Shown in pieces: positions 17,846-27,555 of a stretch of 64,000 nt of DNA; the stretch's first letter is position 1, and each line of letters opens with the position of its first letter. The position numbers and the translations under genes were made by a program. Source of the DNA: Gammaproteobacteria bacterium (lineage in GTDB: Bacteria > Pseudomonadota > Gammaproteobacteria > Enterobacterales > Alteromonadaceae); assembly GCA_017302255.1 (NCBI GenBank), contig JAFLDV010000014.1, forward strand, positions 1 to 64,000, in the 5' to 3' direction. A model generated the notes under the pieces. It worked only from the letters and a program-made list of their open reading frames with translations. It was not told where the DNA came from and did not search any database.

Positions 17846-18307
17846 ATGTCCCTACTGGTAAATGAATGGCAATTACAGAGCCAACTCAATCAAGCATTGG
17901 CGCAACATCATCGCGCTGATTTTGATTTATGGTTGGCATTATTGTCGCCAGCAGTCGAAGAAATGGCCGAATTTACCTTAGTTGATCAGGTTGTCGCTAA
18001 ACCGAGTCCCGATTTACGCCAACAACTGGGAGTGTCGACTCGGATAGAATTGAGTTCGCAAGCTCAAGATGTCGATCTAATGCGTCTGCAACATGAAGCT
18101 TTTATCGAAGGTGGCATGTCAGCTTGGCGTCTGGCGGCTTTACTGCAACCGCCACCATCAGTGATCCGAAATGATCGCAAGAAACTCGACGCTGAAGTGT
18201 TAGATAATTTATCTATTCATGCTATTCGTCGGATGCAAGCTACCAGTGTCGCAGCCACTGAAACCGACCCAACGATGCTGTACGAGATCTTGCAACAAAT
18301 CGCTTAG
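17846..18307 (+). CDS. Conserved hypothetical protein (VC2046/SO_2500-like)
   Basis: A 153-residue soluble protein with no motif that allows a function. It is mostly helical. The central IEGGMSAWRLAALLQPPPSV and the neighbouring QHEAF look like the core of a conserved family that I associate with VC2046/SO_2500 of marine gammaproteobacteria, from memory rather than from a search. It has its own unit after the tRNA-Tyr gene. Confidence 0.6.
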   Translation: MSLLVNEWQLQSQLNQALAQHHRADFDLWLALLSPAVEEMAEFTLVDQVVAKPSPDLRQQLGVSTRIELSSQAQDVDLMRLQHEAFIEGGMSAWRLAALLQPPPSVIRNDRKKLDAEVLDNLSIHAIRRMQATSVAATETDPTMLYEILQQIA

Positions 18308-18415
18308 GCTTTGGCGGAATTAGCTAAAACCTGTGAACTTTCCCGCTAGAATTCGCCATTATTTCATCATGCTTCGCAAACGATGCCTTTGCTTAAGTCC
18401 TGCTTTTAACGATGT

Positions 18416-19036
18416 TTAATGGGCGGACTGGTGAACCAAGCATTGTTTAAATTTTTTTCCGCTGCCACATGGGCAAGCATCGTTACGGCCAATGCTCTTA
18501 CTAGGTCTGTTACTAAGAACACCGTCGATGTAGCGCCACTGCCAACATGGTTCAGCAGTCGAGCGATTTGTAGAGTTAATCGGCAAGGGATCTGCTGATA
18601 TTCCCTTGGCGCTTGAACTCTCTAATGAGGAAATTGCTGATGTCACTAGCGGTAAAAATCGCGAAACTTCGCTAAATTGATGTAGTTTGCCACCCTGTAA
18701 ATAACTCACAACAAACTCCACATAGCCAGCGCTAGCTAATTGCAGCTCAGAATCTGGCGTTGGCTTAGTTCTTGGAAGTTCGGTTTGCCCCGAACTTGAA
18801 ATGATCTCAAGTTTCACAAAATGGCTGCTGGCAGCAAAGCTTGCAATATCTTGTTTGCTATTATGGTCTTGTTGATATGGATGATAAGTTTGAAAAATGT
18901 AATCAACCTGCCGAGCACAGTATGCGCTGAATCTTGAACGCATCAGTTGCTCTGGGGTTTGTGCATGTTGTTGTCCAGTAATAAACGGCTCACAACATTG
19001 TTGATACTTGAGGAGACTGCCACAATAACACTGCAT
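18416..19036 (-). CDS. YchJ-family SEC-C zinc-motif protein
   Basis: A 206-residue protein of the YchJ family with a SEC-C-type Cys cluster at each end: CYCGSLLKYQQCCEP at the N terminus and GRNDACPCGSGKKFKQC at the C terminus. The central YchJ domain includes PEQLMRSRFSAYC and a WQWRYIDG strand. Zinc binding is expected; cellular function is unknown. Length exceeds the usual roughly 150-160 because of a serine-rich insert of about 40 residues before the WQWRYIDG strand. That stretch looks like a disordered linker. Confidence 0.88.
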   Translation of the reverse strand: MQCYCGSLLKYQQCCEPFITGQQHAQTPEQLMRSRFSAYCARQVDYIFQTYHPYQQDHNSKQDIASFAASSHFVKLEIISSSGQTELPRTKPTPDSELQLASAGYVEFVVSYLQGGKLHQFSEVSRFLPLVTSAISSLESSSAKGISADPLPINSTNRSTAEPCWQWRYIDGVLSNRPSKSIGRNDACPCGSGKKFKQCLVHQSAH

Positions 19037-19183
19037 ACAATTAGCTCTGAATGGTAATAATGCTATTTTCGCATGCTAAACCAAGCTGTGGCAAAGTCAG
19101 TTTTTTTCTTCATACCAAGCAATGTTTAAGTTGCTTAATCTTGCTGGTAAATTCAGGTATCGGCACCTTTTGCTTTCAATAAA

Positions 19184-19666
19184 TTAGTGGTGTGCAGCAA
19201 TCGACGCTACCGGACTTGAAATCGCAGCACTGCTTGTATTGCTAGAAAAATGGTTCACCAGTGGTGTCTGGTATTTATTTGCCAGATACTCATAATCCGC
19301 AAGTGTTTCGCTATCTGCGTCTAAGAAACTAACCACTGCACTACAAGTAGAACAGGTCAATGCATCGCGCATCAGGTTATCAAAGCGAACAACCTGCTTC
19401 TGAGAAATTAATAAAATCCGTTGAGTATTAATTTGGCATTGCTCCAACAGCTGTTTAGTCAGGTGGTGAACTGGAGCAACAACTAGTATCCAACCCGAAC
19501 CAAAATCTGAGGGTGAAGTCAGTTGTGAAATCGTATTGATGACCGCAGCCATACTTTGATCGGCAATCTGCTGGAAATAACTATCTGGGCACAGTGATGC
19601 GGACTGCTGTTGATGAAAACCAGTTGTTTCGCCACGTTTTGCTAATTGACCGTTTAGTTGCCGCAT
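19184..19666 (-). CDS. sulA: SOS cell division inhibitor SulA-like protein
   Basis: A 160-residue SulA-family protein, expected to block FtsZ polymerisation during the SOS response. The core GSGWILVVAPVHHLTKQLL, then INTQRILLIS and CSTCSAVVSFL, follow the SulA fold order, with a degenerate Ala/Ser-rich C-terminal tail. ATG at 19666 is chosen because GAGG lies six bases upstream; a TTG at 19678 overlaps that site. Two LexA-type boxes lie in the upstream 100 bases, which strongly supports SOS control. lexA itself is not adjacent. Confidence 0.82.
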   Translation of the reverse strand: MRQLNGQLAKRGETTGFHQQQSASLCPDSYFQQIADQSMAAVINTISQLTSPSDFGSGWILVVAPVHHLTKQLLEQCQINTQRILLISQKQVVRFDNLMRDALTCSTCSAVVSFLDADSETLADYEYLANKYQTPLVNHFSSNTSSAAISSPVASIAAHH

Positions 19667-19694
19667 TTTTCGCCTCAAGCTGTTAATTTATACA

Positions 19695-19710
19695 GTGTAT
19701 GTGTATACAG
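19695..19710 (-). promoter_or_regulatory. LexA-like box, one mismatch, upstream of sulA
   Basis: GTGT-N8-ACAG here differs by one base from the CTGT-N8-ACAG SOS consensus. It is 29 bases upstream of the sulA start and 32 bases from the second, perfect box. Confidence 0.6.
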
Positions 19711-19742
19711 TAATCGAGCTTTGGCTAAAACGCAAGCATCAA

Positions 19743-19758
19743 CTGTTGTTTTATACAG
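19743..19758 (-). promoter_or_regulatory. LexA (SOS) box upstream of sulA
   Basis: CTGT-TGTTTTAT-ACAG is a perfect match to the gammaproteobacterial SOS box consensus CTGT-N8-ACAG. It lies 77 bases upstream of the sulA ATG. Confidence 0.78.
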
Positions 19759-19953
19759 TATTTTTAAAGAAAGTACTGTGTGTATTACTGTGCGGAATTT
19801 TTTTATTTAATTTTCAGATAGATATATTTCGTCATGGGAAAGTACTATCGTACTCAAGCTAAATCGGCATAGATAACACTGGTATAACCATTTATTTGCT
19901 GCTGATCGGTTACACTGCGCGCAGTTTCAATCTATTGCATAGGGTTCGGTTCG

Positions 19954-20664
19954 ATGTTTTTAAGTCCTTTTGTTCAGCAGTCCGGTAATGAATTTAGTTT
20001 TACCGCGGCTCAAGCTAGCCGTTTTGCCAAACAGATCGCTATGGACTTTAATCCGATCCATGATGAAGACAGCAAACGCTTTTGTGTCCCAGGTGATTTG
20101 TTATTTGCATATTTGTTGAGCCAATACGGATTGACGGAAGGTTTAAGTTGTCGCTTTGACGGAATGGTGAGTGCGAATGTGCCACTGCATTTCGTTACCG
20201 AACAAGATACTGTGCGTATTGTCGACCAAAACGGCAAAATTTATCTTAGTTTGCAACAAACCGGTGAACGTCATGGTGAATGTCAGTTTATTGAGCAGCT
20301 AGTTAAAGATTATGTCCGTTTTTCAGGCATGAATTTCCCGCATATCCTGCAACCCTTGATGAAACAACATCAACTGATGATAAATCCGCAACGGCCGTTG
20401 GTGATCTATCAAAGTATGACCCTTGAATTTATTCGTTTTAGCGAACATTGCCCAACATTGCATTTGTCGAGTTCAGAATTAACTATCGAAGGTAAACGCG
20501 GTAATGTGTTGTTGCAGTTTGAATTGCGTGACGGCCAAGAAGTGATTGGCAAGGGCGAGAAACGGATGATTTTGTCAAACTTAGTTCCTTATGATGAGGA
20601 ACAAATGCAGAGCATGGTTGATTTTTACAATGAGCGTAAAAACACGTTAAGCAACGCAGCTTAA
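19954..20664 (+). CDS. DUF3581 family protein
   Basis: A 236-residue soluble protein matching DUF3581, a family of marine gammaproteobacteria. The segment FAKQIAMDFNPIHDEDSKRF near residue 25 resembles the start of a hot-dog (MaoC-like) fold, which may point to acyl-thioester binding, but this is only a resemblance. CVPGDLLFAYLLSQYG follows. There is no signal peptide. It is transcribed alone and ended by a strong terminator. Confidence 0.8.
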   Translation: MFLSPFVQQSGNEFSFTAAQASRFAKQIAMDFNPIHDEDSKRFCVPGDLLFAYLLSQYGLTEGLSCRFDGMVSANVPLHFVTEQDTVRIVDQNGKIYLSLQQTGERHGECQFIEQLVKDYVRFSGMNFPHILQPLMKQHQLMINPQRPLVIYQSMTLEFIRFSEHCPTLHLSSSELTIEGKRGNVLLQFELRDGQEVIGKGEKRMILSNLVPYDEEQMQSMVDFYNERKNTLSNAA

Positions 20665-20685
20665 TTACCAAAGCAACTGAAAACG

Positions 20686-20716
20686 AAAAGGCGACCATCT
20701 TAGAGTCGCCTTTTTT
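20686..20716 (+). terminator. Rho-independent terminator
   Basis: Stem GGCGAC / GTCGCC, extended by flanking A/T pairs, with a 9-base loop and six T. It ends the DUF3581 gene. Confidence 0.88.
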
Positions 20717-20740
20717 GTTGGCGGCATTGGCTCAGTTTTG

Positions 20741-20760
20741 CAGCCCAAGGTGTTGGGCTG
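20741..20760. repeat. Perfect 8-bp hairpin, no T-run
   Basis: CAGCCCAA-GGTG-TTGGGCTG lies 25 bases after the terminator and about 100 bases before yciI. It may be a leader hairpin or a leftover palindrome; no function is claimed. Confidence 0.4.
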
Positions 20761-20862
20761 GAGTATTTGTCGCTAACAGCTGATTGTTGTGCGTGGTAGT
20801 AAGGTTGGAAAACTAGGTCCTATCTGATATCTTCATGTAAAACCTCGAGAGATATCATCCTT

Positions 20863-21162
20863 ATGTATTACATGATTTATTCTGAAGACGTAGCTAATAG
20901 CTTAGCGACACGTTTGGCGAATCGTCCGGCGCATTTGGCACGTTTAGAGCAATTAAATGCTGAAGGTCGGTTGTTGATTGCTGGACCATTGCCGGCGATT
21001 GATACTGAAAATCCAGGTGAGGCTGGCTTTAGCGGCTCATTGGTTGTTGCCAGTTTTCCGTCATTAGAAGCTGCGCAGGAATGGGCGGCTGTTGATCCGT
21101 TTATTCTGCATGGCGTTTATGCTCGCAGCACGGTCAAACCTTTCAAAAAAGTGTTACCCTAA
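20863..21162 (+). CDS. yciI: YciI family protein
   Basis: A 99-residue YciI-like protein (ferredoxin-like dimeric alpha-beta barrel). It has the family pattern [31 protein letters not shown], and [20 protein letters not shown] with the conserved His and Asp. The biological role is unknown. It lies nine bases before galE and is probably co-transcribed with galE and the following GGDEF gene. Confidence 0.93.
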   Translation: MYYMIYSEDVANSLATRLANRPAHLARLEQLNAEGRLLIAGPLPAIDTENPGEAGFSGSLVVASFPSLEAAQEWAAVDPFILHGVYARSTVKPFKKVLP

Positions 21163-21171
21163 GGACCTATC

Positions 21172-22194
21172 ATGTCGACAATTTTATTGACCGGTGGCGC
21201 TGGTTATATCGCGAGTCACACCGCGGTAGTACTGCAACAAGCCGGTTTTCGAGTGATAGCACTGGATAATCTGGTCAACTCCTCTGAAGAATCTCTTCGG
21301 CGAGTCGCGCAGATAACTGGCCAAGCAGTTGAATTTATTAAAGCTGACATTCGTGATGCCGACGCATTACGCGAAGTATTTAATCGGTTTGCCATTGATG
21401 CTGTGGTTCATTTTGCCGGGCTTAAAGCTGTCGGTGAATCCACCCAATTGCCACTGAAGTATTATGATTACAACGTAGCGGGGACGGTGACGCTATGCCA
21501 AGTGATGGCTGAATGCAACGTCAAGCAAATAGTCTTTAGTTCCTCTGCTACAGTCTATGGTGCTGCAGCAGAAGTTCCTATCCATGAACGCGCACCAAGA
21601 TCTGCAACCAATCCGTATGGTCAAAGCAAATTGATGATTGAATTGATCCTTGAAGATTTGGTTGCTGCAGATCCAAGTTGGCGTGTTGCAGTATTGCGTT
21701 ATTTTAATCCAGTTGGCGCCCATGAAAGCGGGTTGATTGGCGAAGATCCTAATGGCATTCCTAATAATTTGATGCCTTTTATCAGTCAAGTTGCCGTGGG
21801 AAAACGTGAGCAATTACAAGTGTTTGGTAGCGATTACCCAACACAAGACGGTACCGGTGTGCGTGACTATATCCATGTGATGGATCTTGCCAATGGCCAC
21901 TTACAGGCACTGCGATACTTGCAGAAACATCATGGAATTGAAGCATTTAATTTAGGGACAGGGCAAGGGTACAGTGTGCTCGATATGGTCAAAGCCTTCA
22001 GTGAAACTAACGATATTGCTGTTCCATATCAAATAGTTGACCGTCGTCCAGGCGATGTGGCAGTTTGTTATGCTGATGCAACTAAGGCCCGTCAATTATT
22101 AGATTGGCAAACGCAGTACAGTTTAGTTGATATGGTGCGTGATGCATGGCGCTGGCAGCGACAAAATCCGGAAGGTTACCGTCAAATAGATTAA
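21172..22194 (+). CDS. galE: UDP-glucose 4-epimerase
   Basis: A 340-residue SDR-family epimerase that interconverts UDP-glucose and UDP-galactose, feeding both galactose use and surface polysaccharide synthesis. The NAD-binding [14 protein letters not shown], the LDNL turn, the catalytic Ser in FSSSATVYG and the Y-x-x-x-K in NPYGQSK are all present, and the length matches E. coli GalE (338). AAGGA precedes the ATG. With no galT/galK nearby, supply of sugar nucleotides for polysaccharide is the more likely role; this is inference. Confidence 0.95.
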   Translation: MSTILLTGGAGYIASHTAVVLQQAGFRVIALDNLVNSSEESLRRVAQITGQAVEFIKADIRDADALREVFNRFAIDAVVHFAGLKAVGESTQLPLKYYDYNVAGTVTLCQVMAECNVKQIVFSSSATVYGAAAEVPIHERAPRSATNPYGQSKLMIELILEDLVAADPSWRVAVLRYFNPVGAHESGLIGEDPNGIPNNLMPFISQVAVGKREQLQVFGSDYPTQDGTGVRDYIHVMDLANGHLQALRYLQKHHGIEAFNLGTGQGYSVLDMVKAFSETNDIAVPYQIVDRRPGDVAVCYADATKARQLLDWQTQYSLVDMVRDAWRWQRQNPEGYRQID

Positions 22195-22203
22195 GGACTT
22201 TGG

Positions 22204-24093
22204 ATGAAGGCAGCGGTTAGACGTGTCGGAAGAAGATTGACCTTATTCATCTTTGGCTTTTTGAGTTACGGTGCATGCGCCGATGTTCAGCGTTTTGATG
22301 CGTTGATTGCTCAATTAGACAAAGGTGACGTCGTTCTATATGACCGTGTATCTGCTGAGTTGTTTCTTAAAAAACTCCAGCAACAGCTGCCTCCTGATGA
22401 TTTTGTCCGTGAAAGCCGGATGGAACTTGAACGTTGTCTTTGGTTATTCTCCGACAAGCCTGAGCAGGGGATTATTTTCGCTGATCGGTATATCAACGAC
22501 CCTCGGCTTGCCAACAATTACTCCTACCTTAGTCAATATTTGCAATGCCGTGCTTTACATCGATCCTATCAGGGCAGTCTGACCGGACAAACTGCAGATT
22601 TGCAGCAAGCCATCGCCTTGGCAAATAAAGGCGAAGACAAAAAATCTCAAGCGCAAGCGTTACTGCAAATGGCTGAAGTACATTCAACCAGAGGCCAACA
22701 TGCCGATGCTTTGATGCTGTTGTTTCGAGCTTATGAGTTTTATTCGAAAATCGGACATATTGCGGGAATTAACTTAACGCTCGAATCAATCGCCACCGCA
22801 TATCGTCGGATGGGTGAATTTGATAAAGCACTGGAATACCTGTCAGTCAGTGAACGTGATTATGCGCAACCAAATGATAAGTCGCGCACTGCCTATATTT
22901 TGCAGCAAAAAGCTTTTGTTTACGCTGAACTTGGTAACACCGCGGGCGCGCGGCAATTGTTAATTGAGGTTCATCAGATTTATTCTGGGCTTGGTGAGCA
23001 GTCCTATGCACTAGGTGTGCTTGTCGACCGAATGTGGGTGATAAACCTAGAGCAAAAATATGCTGAGAGCTTAGAACTTGCCGGAAAAATTGATGCACAA
23101 ATCGCCGCATTCCGTCAGCAAAACCCGGATTTCTCGTTGTATAACGAGGAACTATTCTTTTTATTAAAAGCAGAAGCTCTTGCCGAAACAGGCCAACACG
23201 CGAGTGCCGCGCCATTATTTGAAAAAGCAGAGGTGCTGCTAAAGCAAGAAGATAATCCGCGTTATATGCTGCGCTTGCAGCGTGCTTGGGCTCGAGCTCA
23301 GGCAAAAAATAATCAATTTGAATCGGCCTATCAGCATTTGACCTTGGCTGAATCAATTGAAGAGCAATTAAATTCTCAGCTAAAGCAGCAACGTGAAGCA
23401 TTGCTACGCTATCAATTTGATTCAGAACTGCAAAGTCGGAAAAATGACCAGTTAGTTGCAGAGAATTTACTTTCAGAACAGCAGGTGGCTACTTTAGAGT
23501 CGGCTCAGCGTTGGCAATATATTGCAATCGCATTGTTTGTTGTCTTAGCACTAATTGCGCTGTTGTATGCCATTTCGCAGATCAAACGCAATCGTCGTTT
23601 ACAGTTATTGGCGATGACCGACGAATTAACCCAAGTGGCTAACCGGAGAAGTATCTTATTATATGCAGAACAGACTCGGTACCAGGCGTTAAATGAACAT
23701 AACAATTGGAGCCTTTTGCTCGTTGATATCGACCACTTTAAACAATGCAATGACACCTACGGCCATGAAGCCGGCGATGATGTGTTAGTCGCGGTGGCTC
23801 AAGCGATGCAGTCGGTGCTCAGACATGTGGATAAACTAGGTCGAAGCGGTGGTGAAGAGTTTTTATTGGTTCTTCCGGATACCAATGCCCACAGCGCGCA
23901 TGAAGTTGCCGAACGTTTGCGCTTAGCTGTCGCCGAACTTACTTATGCCACTTATCCAAATTTGCAGATCACTATTAGTATTGGGGTCACGCAAGCCGGT
24001 CGTCAGGAAGAAATTAAAGAAGTCATCAGCCGCGCTGATGCTGCATTGTATCAAGCCAAAGCTGCCGGTAGAAATCGGGTAGTTTTGTCATAA
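22204..24093 (+). CDS. Exported TPR-domain diguanylate cyclase
   Basis: A 629-residue inner membrane sensor. A signal-like N terminus (LTLFIFGFLSYGACA) is followed by a periplasmic region of tetratricopeptide-type helical repeats (about 130-400), a single membrane span near 437-460 (IAIALFVVLALIALLYAI), and a C-terminal diguanylate cyclase domain with an intact GGEEF at about 549-553. RHVD five residues before it is an intact I-site. It should make c-di-GMP in response to a periplasmic cue. AAGGA lies upstream, ten bases after galE, so the two are probably co-transcribed. Confidence 0.9.
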   Translation: MKAAVRRVGRRLTLFIFGFLSYGACADVQRFDALIAQLDKGDVVLYDRVSAELFLKKLQQQLPPDDFVRESRMELERCLWLFSDKPEQGIIFADRYINDPRLANNYSYLSQYLQCRALHRSYQGSLTGQTADLQQAIALANKGEDKKSQAQALLQMAEVHSTRGQHADALMLLFRAYEFYSKIGHIAGINLTLESIATAYRRMGEFDKALEYLSVSERDYAQPNDKSRTAYILQQKAFVYAELGNTAGARQLLIEVHQIYSGLGEQSYALGVLVDRMWVINLEQKYAESLELAGKIDAQIAAFRQQNPDFSLYNEELFFLLKAEALAETGQHASAAPLFEKAEVLLKQEDNPRYMLRLQRAWARAQAKNNQFESAYQHLTLAESIEEQLNSQLKQQREALLRYQFDSELQSRKNDQLVAENLLSEQQVATLESAQRWQYIAIALFVVLALIALLYAISQIKRNRRLQLLAMTDELTQVANRRSILLYAEQTRYQALNEHNNWSLLLVDIDHFKQCNDTYGHEAGDDVLVAVAQAMQSVLRHVDKLGRSGGEEFLLVLPDTNAHSAHEVAERLRLAVAELTYATYPNLQITISIGVTQAGRQEEIKEVISRADAALYQAKAAGRNRVVLS

Positions 24094-24114
24094 GTTTGCT
24101 AACAAGGAATACAA

Positions 24115-27100
24115 TTGGGATCTGAACAACACCAAGCCCAGCCGCTTGCGCCGGGTTTTCTGGTCGTGCATGCCAACCAACCAGAACAGCTGCGTGCATT
24201 GATAGTGCAATGGCTACGCGCATACCCACTCGATGTATTCGAAACTGAAACTGTGTTGGTGCAAAGTAACGGCATCGCTCAGTGGCTGAAGCTGGCATTG
24301 GCCGCAGACGTCGATGAGTCCAGTATGTTACTGGGCGGACTCGGCATTGCCAGTGGCTTAAGTTTACAAATGCCTGGGCGTTTTATTTGGCAGTTATATC
24401 GCTGGGTCATGCCTGATGCCGAGATCCCTGAGACCTCAGTTTTTGATAAAGATCGCTTGCGTTGGCGTCTACTCAGATTGCTGCCAACGCTTTGCCTAAA
24501 ACCTGAATTTAAGGCTCTCGCGCAATATCTGCAGCATGATGTTGATAGTAAAAAAGCCGATCAATTAGCACTCAAACTTGCCGATCTCTTTGACCAATAT
24601 CAGGTGTATCGGGCGGACTGGTTGCAAGATTGGGCTTGCGGCCGTTTGCAAATAAAGGATGCCAATGGTCTGGCGAAGCCGTTGCCGGAAGAACATCGTT
24701 GGCAGGCGTTGTTATGGCAGGCGGTGCTTGCCGATCTCTCTGGTGCTGGCGCTGAGTTTAGCCGTGCGCAGCTTCATCAGGATTTTCTTCAGCAGGCCGC
24801 AACTTTTAATCAGTCGAAGCGGCCTTTGCAACTGCCCCGTCGGGTGATTTTGTTTGGGATTTCTAGTTTACCGCAGCAAACTTTAGAAGCATTGGCGGCA
24901 ATTGCCCCCTATACCCAGATCCTGCTCGCGGTGCATAACCCTTGTCAGCATTATTGGGCTGATATTATTGCCGATAAAGATTTGTTTCGTGCGCAACAAC
25001 AGCGCCAGCCGCATAAGTTAGCTGTCGCGCCATTGTCGTCGAATGATTCACATCCGCTGCTTGCCGCTTGGGGTAAACAGGGCCGTGATTACATTAGGCT
25101 GTTGGATCAATTTGATCAGACTACTGTGCATAAATCCTTGTTTGTCGGCGAGCGGATCGATTTGTTCACTGCGCCAGATACAGGCTTTCTGCTTGGGCAG
25201 TTGCAACATGATATTTTTGACTTAACAGTCGGTGGCCAATGGCCGCCAGTGGCAGAACAAGATCACAGTTTATGCTTTGCAAAAGCACATAGCGTGATCC
25301 GCGAAGTCGAAATTTTGCACGATGACATATTGCAATTGCTCGCTGGCGATCCGAAGTTAAGTTTCAGCGACTTTATGGTGATGGTGCCGGATATCAATGA
25401 TTATGCTGCAGCTATTCATGCGGTGTTTGGCCGGATAAATCGCGATGATAGCAGGTATATTCCATACACCATTGCCGATCAGGCCGCGTTGCAGCAAGAA
25501 CCAATGCTGCAGGCACTGCAATATTTGCTCAACGTGCGGCAACAACGTTTTGGCATCAGTGAGATCCTCGACTTACTGCAAGTGCCCGCGGTGGCCGCTC
25601 GCTTTGAATTGGATGCGGGCGCGCTGGTCACTCTCACCGGTTGGCTTGAACAAGCCAATGTGCGTTGGGGCCTGCATGCCGAACAGCGCGCAAGCCTTGG
25701 AATTTCCGTCCAGTATAACAATCATAGTTTGTTTGCAGGCCTGTCACGAATGTTAGCCGGTTATGCCTTAGGTGATGCTGAGCCTTGGCTTGAGGTCGCG
25801 CCGCTGACCGATGTTTCGGGGTTATCAGCTGAAATTGCTGGTCAATTTGCCAAAGTTTGCCAACAACTTGAACTCTGCTGGTTAGATAGTTCGGCGCTGC
25901 AGCTTCCTGAACAATGGCAGCAGCGGTTAGTGGCATGGTTGGATTTATGGTTCGAACCTAGTGACGAGCAAGAACTTGCATTATTACAGCGATTGAAAAA
26001 AGCGCTTTCGGATTGGCTTAAATGCTGTAACGACGCCGATTTTGCCGAGCCCTTGCCATTATCTGTGGTTGCCAGCGCCTGGTTGGACGGTTTTAACGAG
26101 CAAAGTTTGCAGCAGAAATTTTTGGCAGGTGCTGTTAATTTTGCCACCCTAATGCCGATGCGTGCTATTCCTTTTGCCCATATTCAGCTGTTGGGGATGC
26201 AAGATGGTGCTTTCCCGCGACAAAGTCGACGCCAAGATTTTGATTTGATGGGACAAAGCTATCGACCAGGGGATCGGGCTCGCAGGGACGATGACCGTTA
26301 TTTATTTTTAGAAGCCTTGCTGTCCGCGCGAAAGCGTTTACGGATTTCTTGGATAGGGCATTCCATCCATGATAACAGTGAGCGTGAGCCTTCAGTATTG
26401 ATTGCGCAGTTGCGTGATCATCTTCAACAGTACTGGCGCCATGCCAGTTCGGATAATCTGCTGGCCGCGTTGACCTTAACGCATCCATTACAAGCGTTCT
26501 CCAAGCGTTACTTACAAGATGCTAAGTTAAGAAGCTATCAACATGAGTGGCGCACTTTGCATAACCGACTGCAGGTTATTGCACCTGAAGAAAGTGTTGG
26601 AGTTGCTGAAGCCGCGCTTCGACAATGGGATTTGCGCCAATTGACAGATTTTGTTCGAGAGCCAATTAAGTTCTTTTTCCGCCAACGGCTAAAAGTAAGT
26701 CTGCAAACACTAGATGAGACAAGTCCTGATGCCGAAGATTTCAGCCAGGATAAATTAACGCAATGGCAGATCCAGCAGCAGCTTAGCGAGGGCGTGATGA
26801 AAGTGTTGCGGGATGGCGGAAATGCCACTGAGTTTTTGCAACAGTCCTTGCATCGCTTACAACTCGAAGACCGACTTTCCTTTGGCGCGGCCGGTGCCAT
26901 ACAAGCAGAAGCATACCTTGGCGCCATTATGCCGCAGCTCAAGCATTATCAGGCGGCCTTAGCGCAAACAAAGGCTCTTGCCGATGATGGATTATGTTAT
27001 CTGGCATTTGACCGGATCAGCGACTGGTTCTCCGGGGTGAGAATTGATGCAAGTGAGCAAGCAATCCAATTACATTGGAGCTTGGCGGCTTTGAAGAAAG

Positions 27101-27555
27101 ACAAAATGTGGCAGCTCAAGGCGCTGTTAAAACCCTGGCTGGCAGTGCAGTTAAGTTGTGCAGCCGACAAGCCTATCACTCAGTGGATAGTCGCACAGGA
27201 TGGTTTGTTAAAATTACCCTTGGTTGCAGCCACAGATGCGCAGCAACGCTTAACGTCGCTGTTAGCCTATGCCGTTAAAGCGACCGCTGAGCCTCTGCCA
27301 ATAGAGGTTAATTTAGCTGGACTCTGGTTGCAATTGGCTGGTGATGACAGCAAAAAACTCGCAAAACTGCAAAGTCGCTATGACGGCGATGGCTTTAATA
27401 GCGGTTTGGTTGACTATGACCCCTATTTGGCTCGAGCCTTTGCGACATTCGATTCGTTATGGCAACAAGCGGATGCAAGCAACTTACCATCCGCGTTTTA
27501 CAAAGCAGTGTTGCATGATGTCAACTCTGGGGAGTTTGTCGATGCAAACACTTGA
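24115..27555 (+). CDS. recC: RecBCD enzyme subunit RecC
   Basis: The 1146-residue gamma subunit of exonuclease V, which recognises Chi and threads the 3' strand. The N terminus FLVVHANQPEQLRAL, VLVQSNGIAQWLKLALA and the later RAIPFAHIQLLGMQDGAFPR segment are characteristic. The start is a TTG at 24115, supported by AAGGA six bases upstream; no ATG or GTG fits. Length is close to E. coli (1122). Its stop lies inside the start of recB (14-base overlap), and no ptrA gene is inserted between recC and recB, unlike E. coli. Confidence 0.94.
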   Translation: MGSEQHQAQPLAPGFLVVHANQPEQLRALIVQWLRAYPLDVFETETVLVQSNGIAQWLKLALAADVDESSMLLGGLGIASGLSLQMPGRFIWQLYRWVMPDAEIPETSVFDKDRLRWRLLRLLPTLCLKPEFKALAQYLQHDVDSKKADQLALKLADLFDQYQVYRADWLQDWACGRLQIKDANGLAKPLPEEHRWQALLWQAVLADLSGAGAEFSRAQLHQDFLQQAATFNQSKRPLQLPRRVILFGISSLPQQTLEALAAIAPYTQILLAVHNPCQHYWADIIADKDLFRAQQQRQPHKLAVAPLSSNDSHPLLAAWGKQGRDYIRLLDQFDQTTVHKSLFVGERIDLFTAPDTGFLLGQLQHDIFDLTVGGQWPPVAEQDHSLCFAKAHSVIREVEILHDDILQLLAGDPKLSFSDFMVMVPDINDYAAAIHAVFGRINRDDSRYIPYTIADQAALQQEPMLQALQYLLNVRQQRFGISEILDLLQVPAVAARFELDAGALVTLTGWLEQANVRWGLHAEQRASLGISVQYNNHSLFAGLSRMLAGYALGDAEPWLEVAPLTDVSGLSAEIAGQFAKVCQQLELCWLDSSALQLPEQWQQRLVAWLDLWFEPSDEQELALLQRLKKALSDWLKCCNDADFAEPLPLSVVASAWLDGFNEQSLQQKFLAGAVNFATLMPMRAIPFAHIQLLGMQDGAFPRQSRRQDFDLMGQSYRPGDRARRDDDRYLFLEALLSARKRLRISWIGHSIHDNSEREPSVLIAQLRDHLQQYWRHASSDNLLAALTLTHPLQAFSKRYLQDAKLRSYQHEWRTLHNRLQVIAPEESVGVAEAALRQWDLRQLTDFVREPIKFFFRQRLKVSLQTLDETSPDAEDFSQDKLTQWQIQQQLSEGVMKVLRDGGNATEFLQQSLHRLQLEDRLSFGAAGAIQAEAYLGAIMPQLKHYQAALAQTKALADDGLCYLAFDRISDWFSGVRIDASEQAIQLHWSLAALKKDKMWQLKALLKPWLAVQLSCAADKPITQWIVAQDGLLKLPLVAATDAQQRLTSLLAYAVKATAEPLPIEVNLAGLWLQLAGDDSKKLAKLQSRYDGDGFNSGLVDYDPYLARAFATFDSLWQQADASNLPSAFYKAVLHDVNSGEFVDANT

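Noticed and set aside
18315..18360. Imperfect inverted repeat after the VC2046-like gene
   Set aside because: GGCGGAATTAGC and GCTAGAATTCGCC match only with a bulge and a long loop; too weak to list as a terminator.
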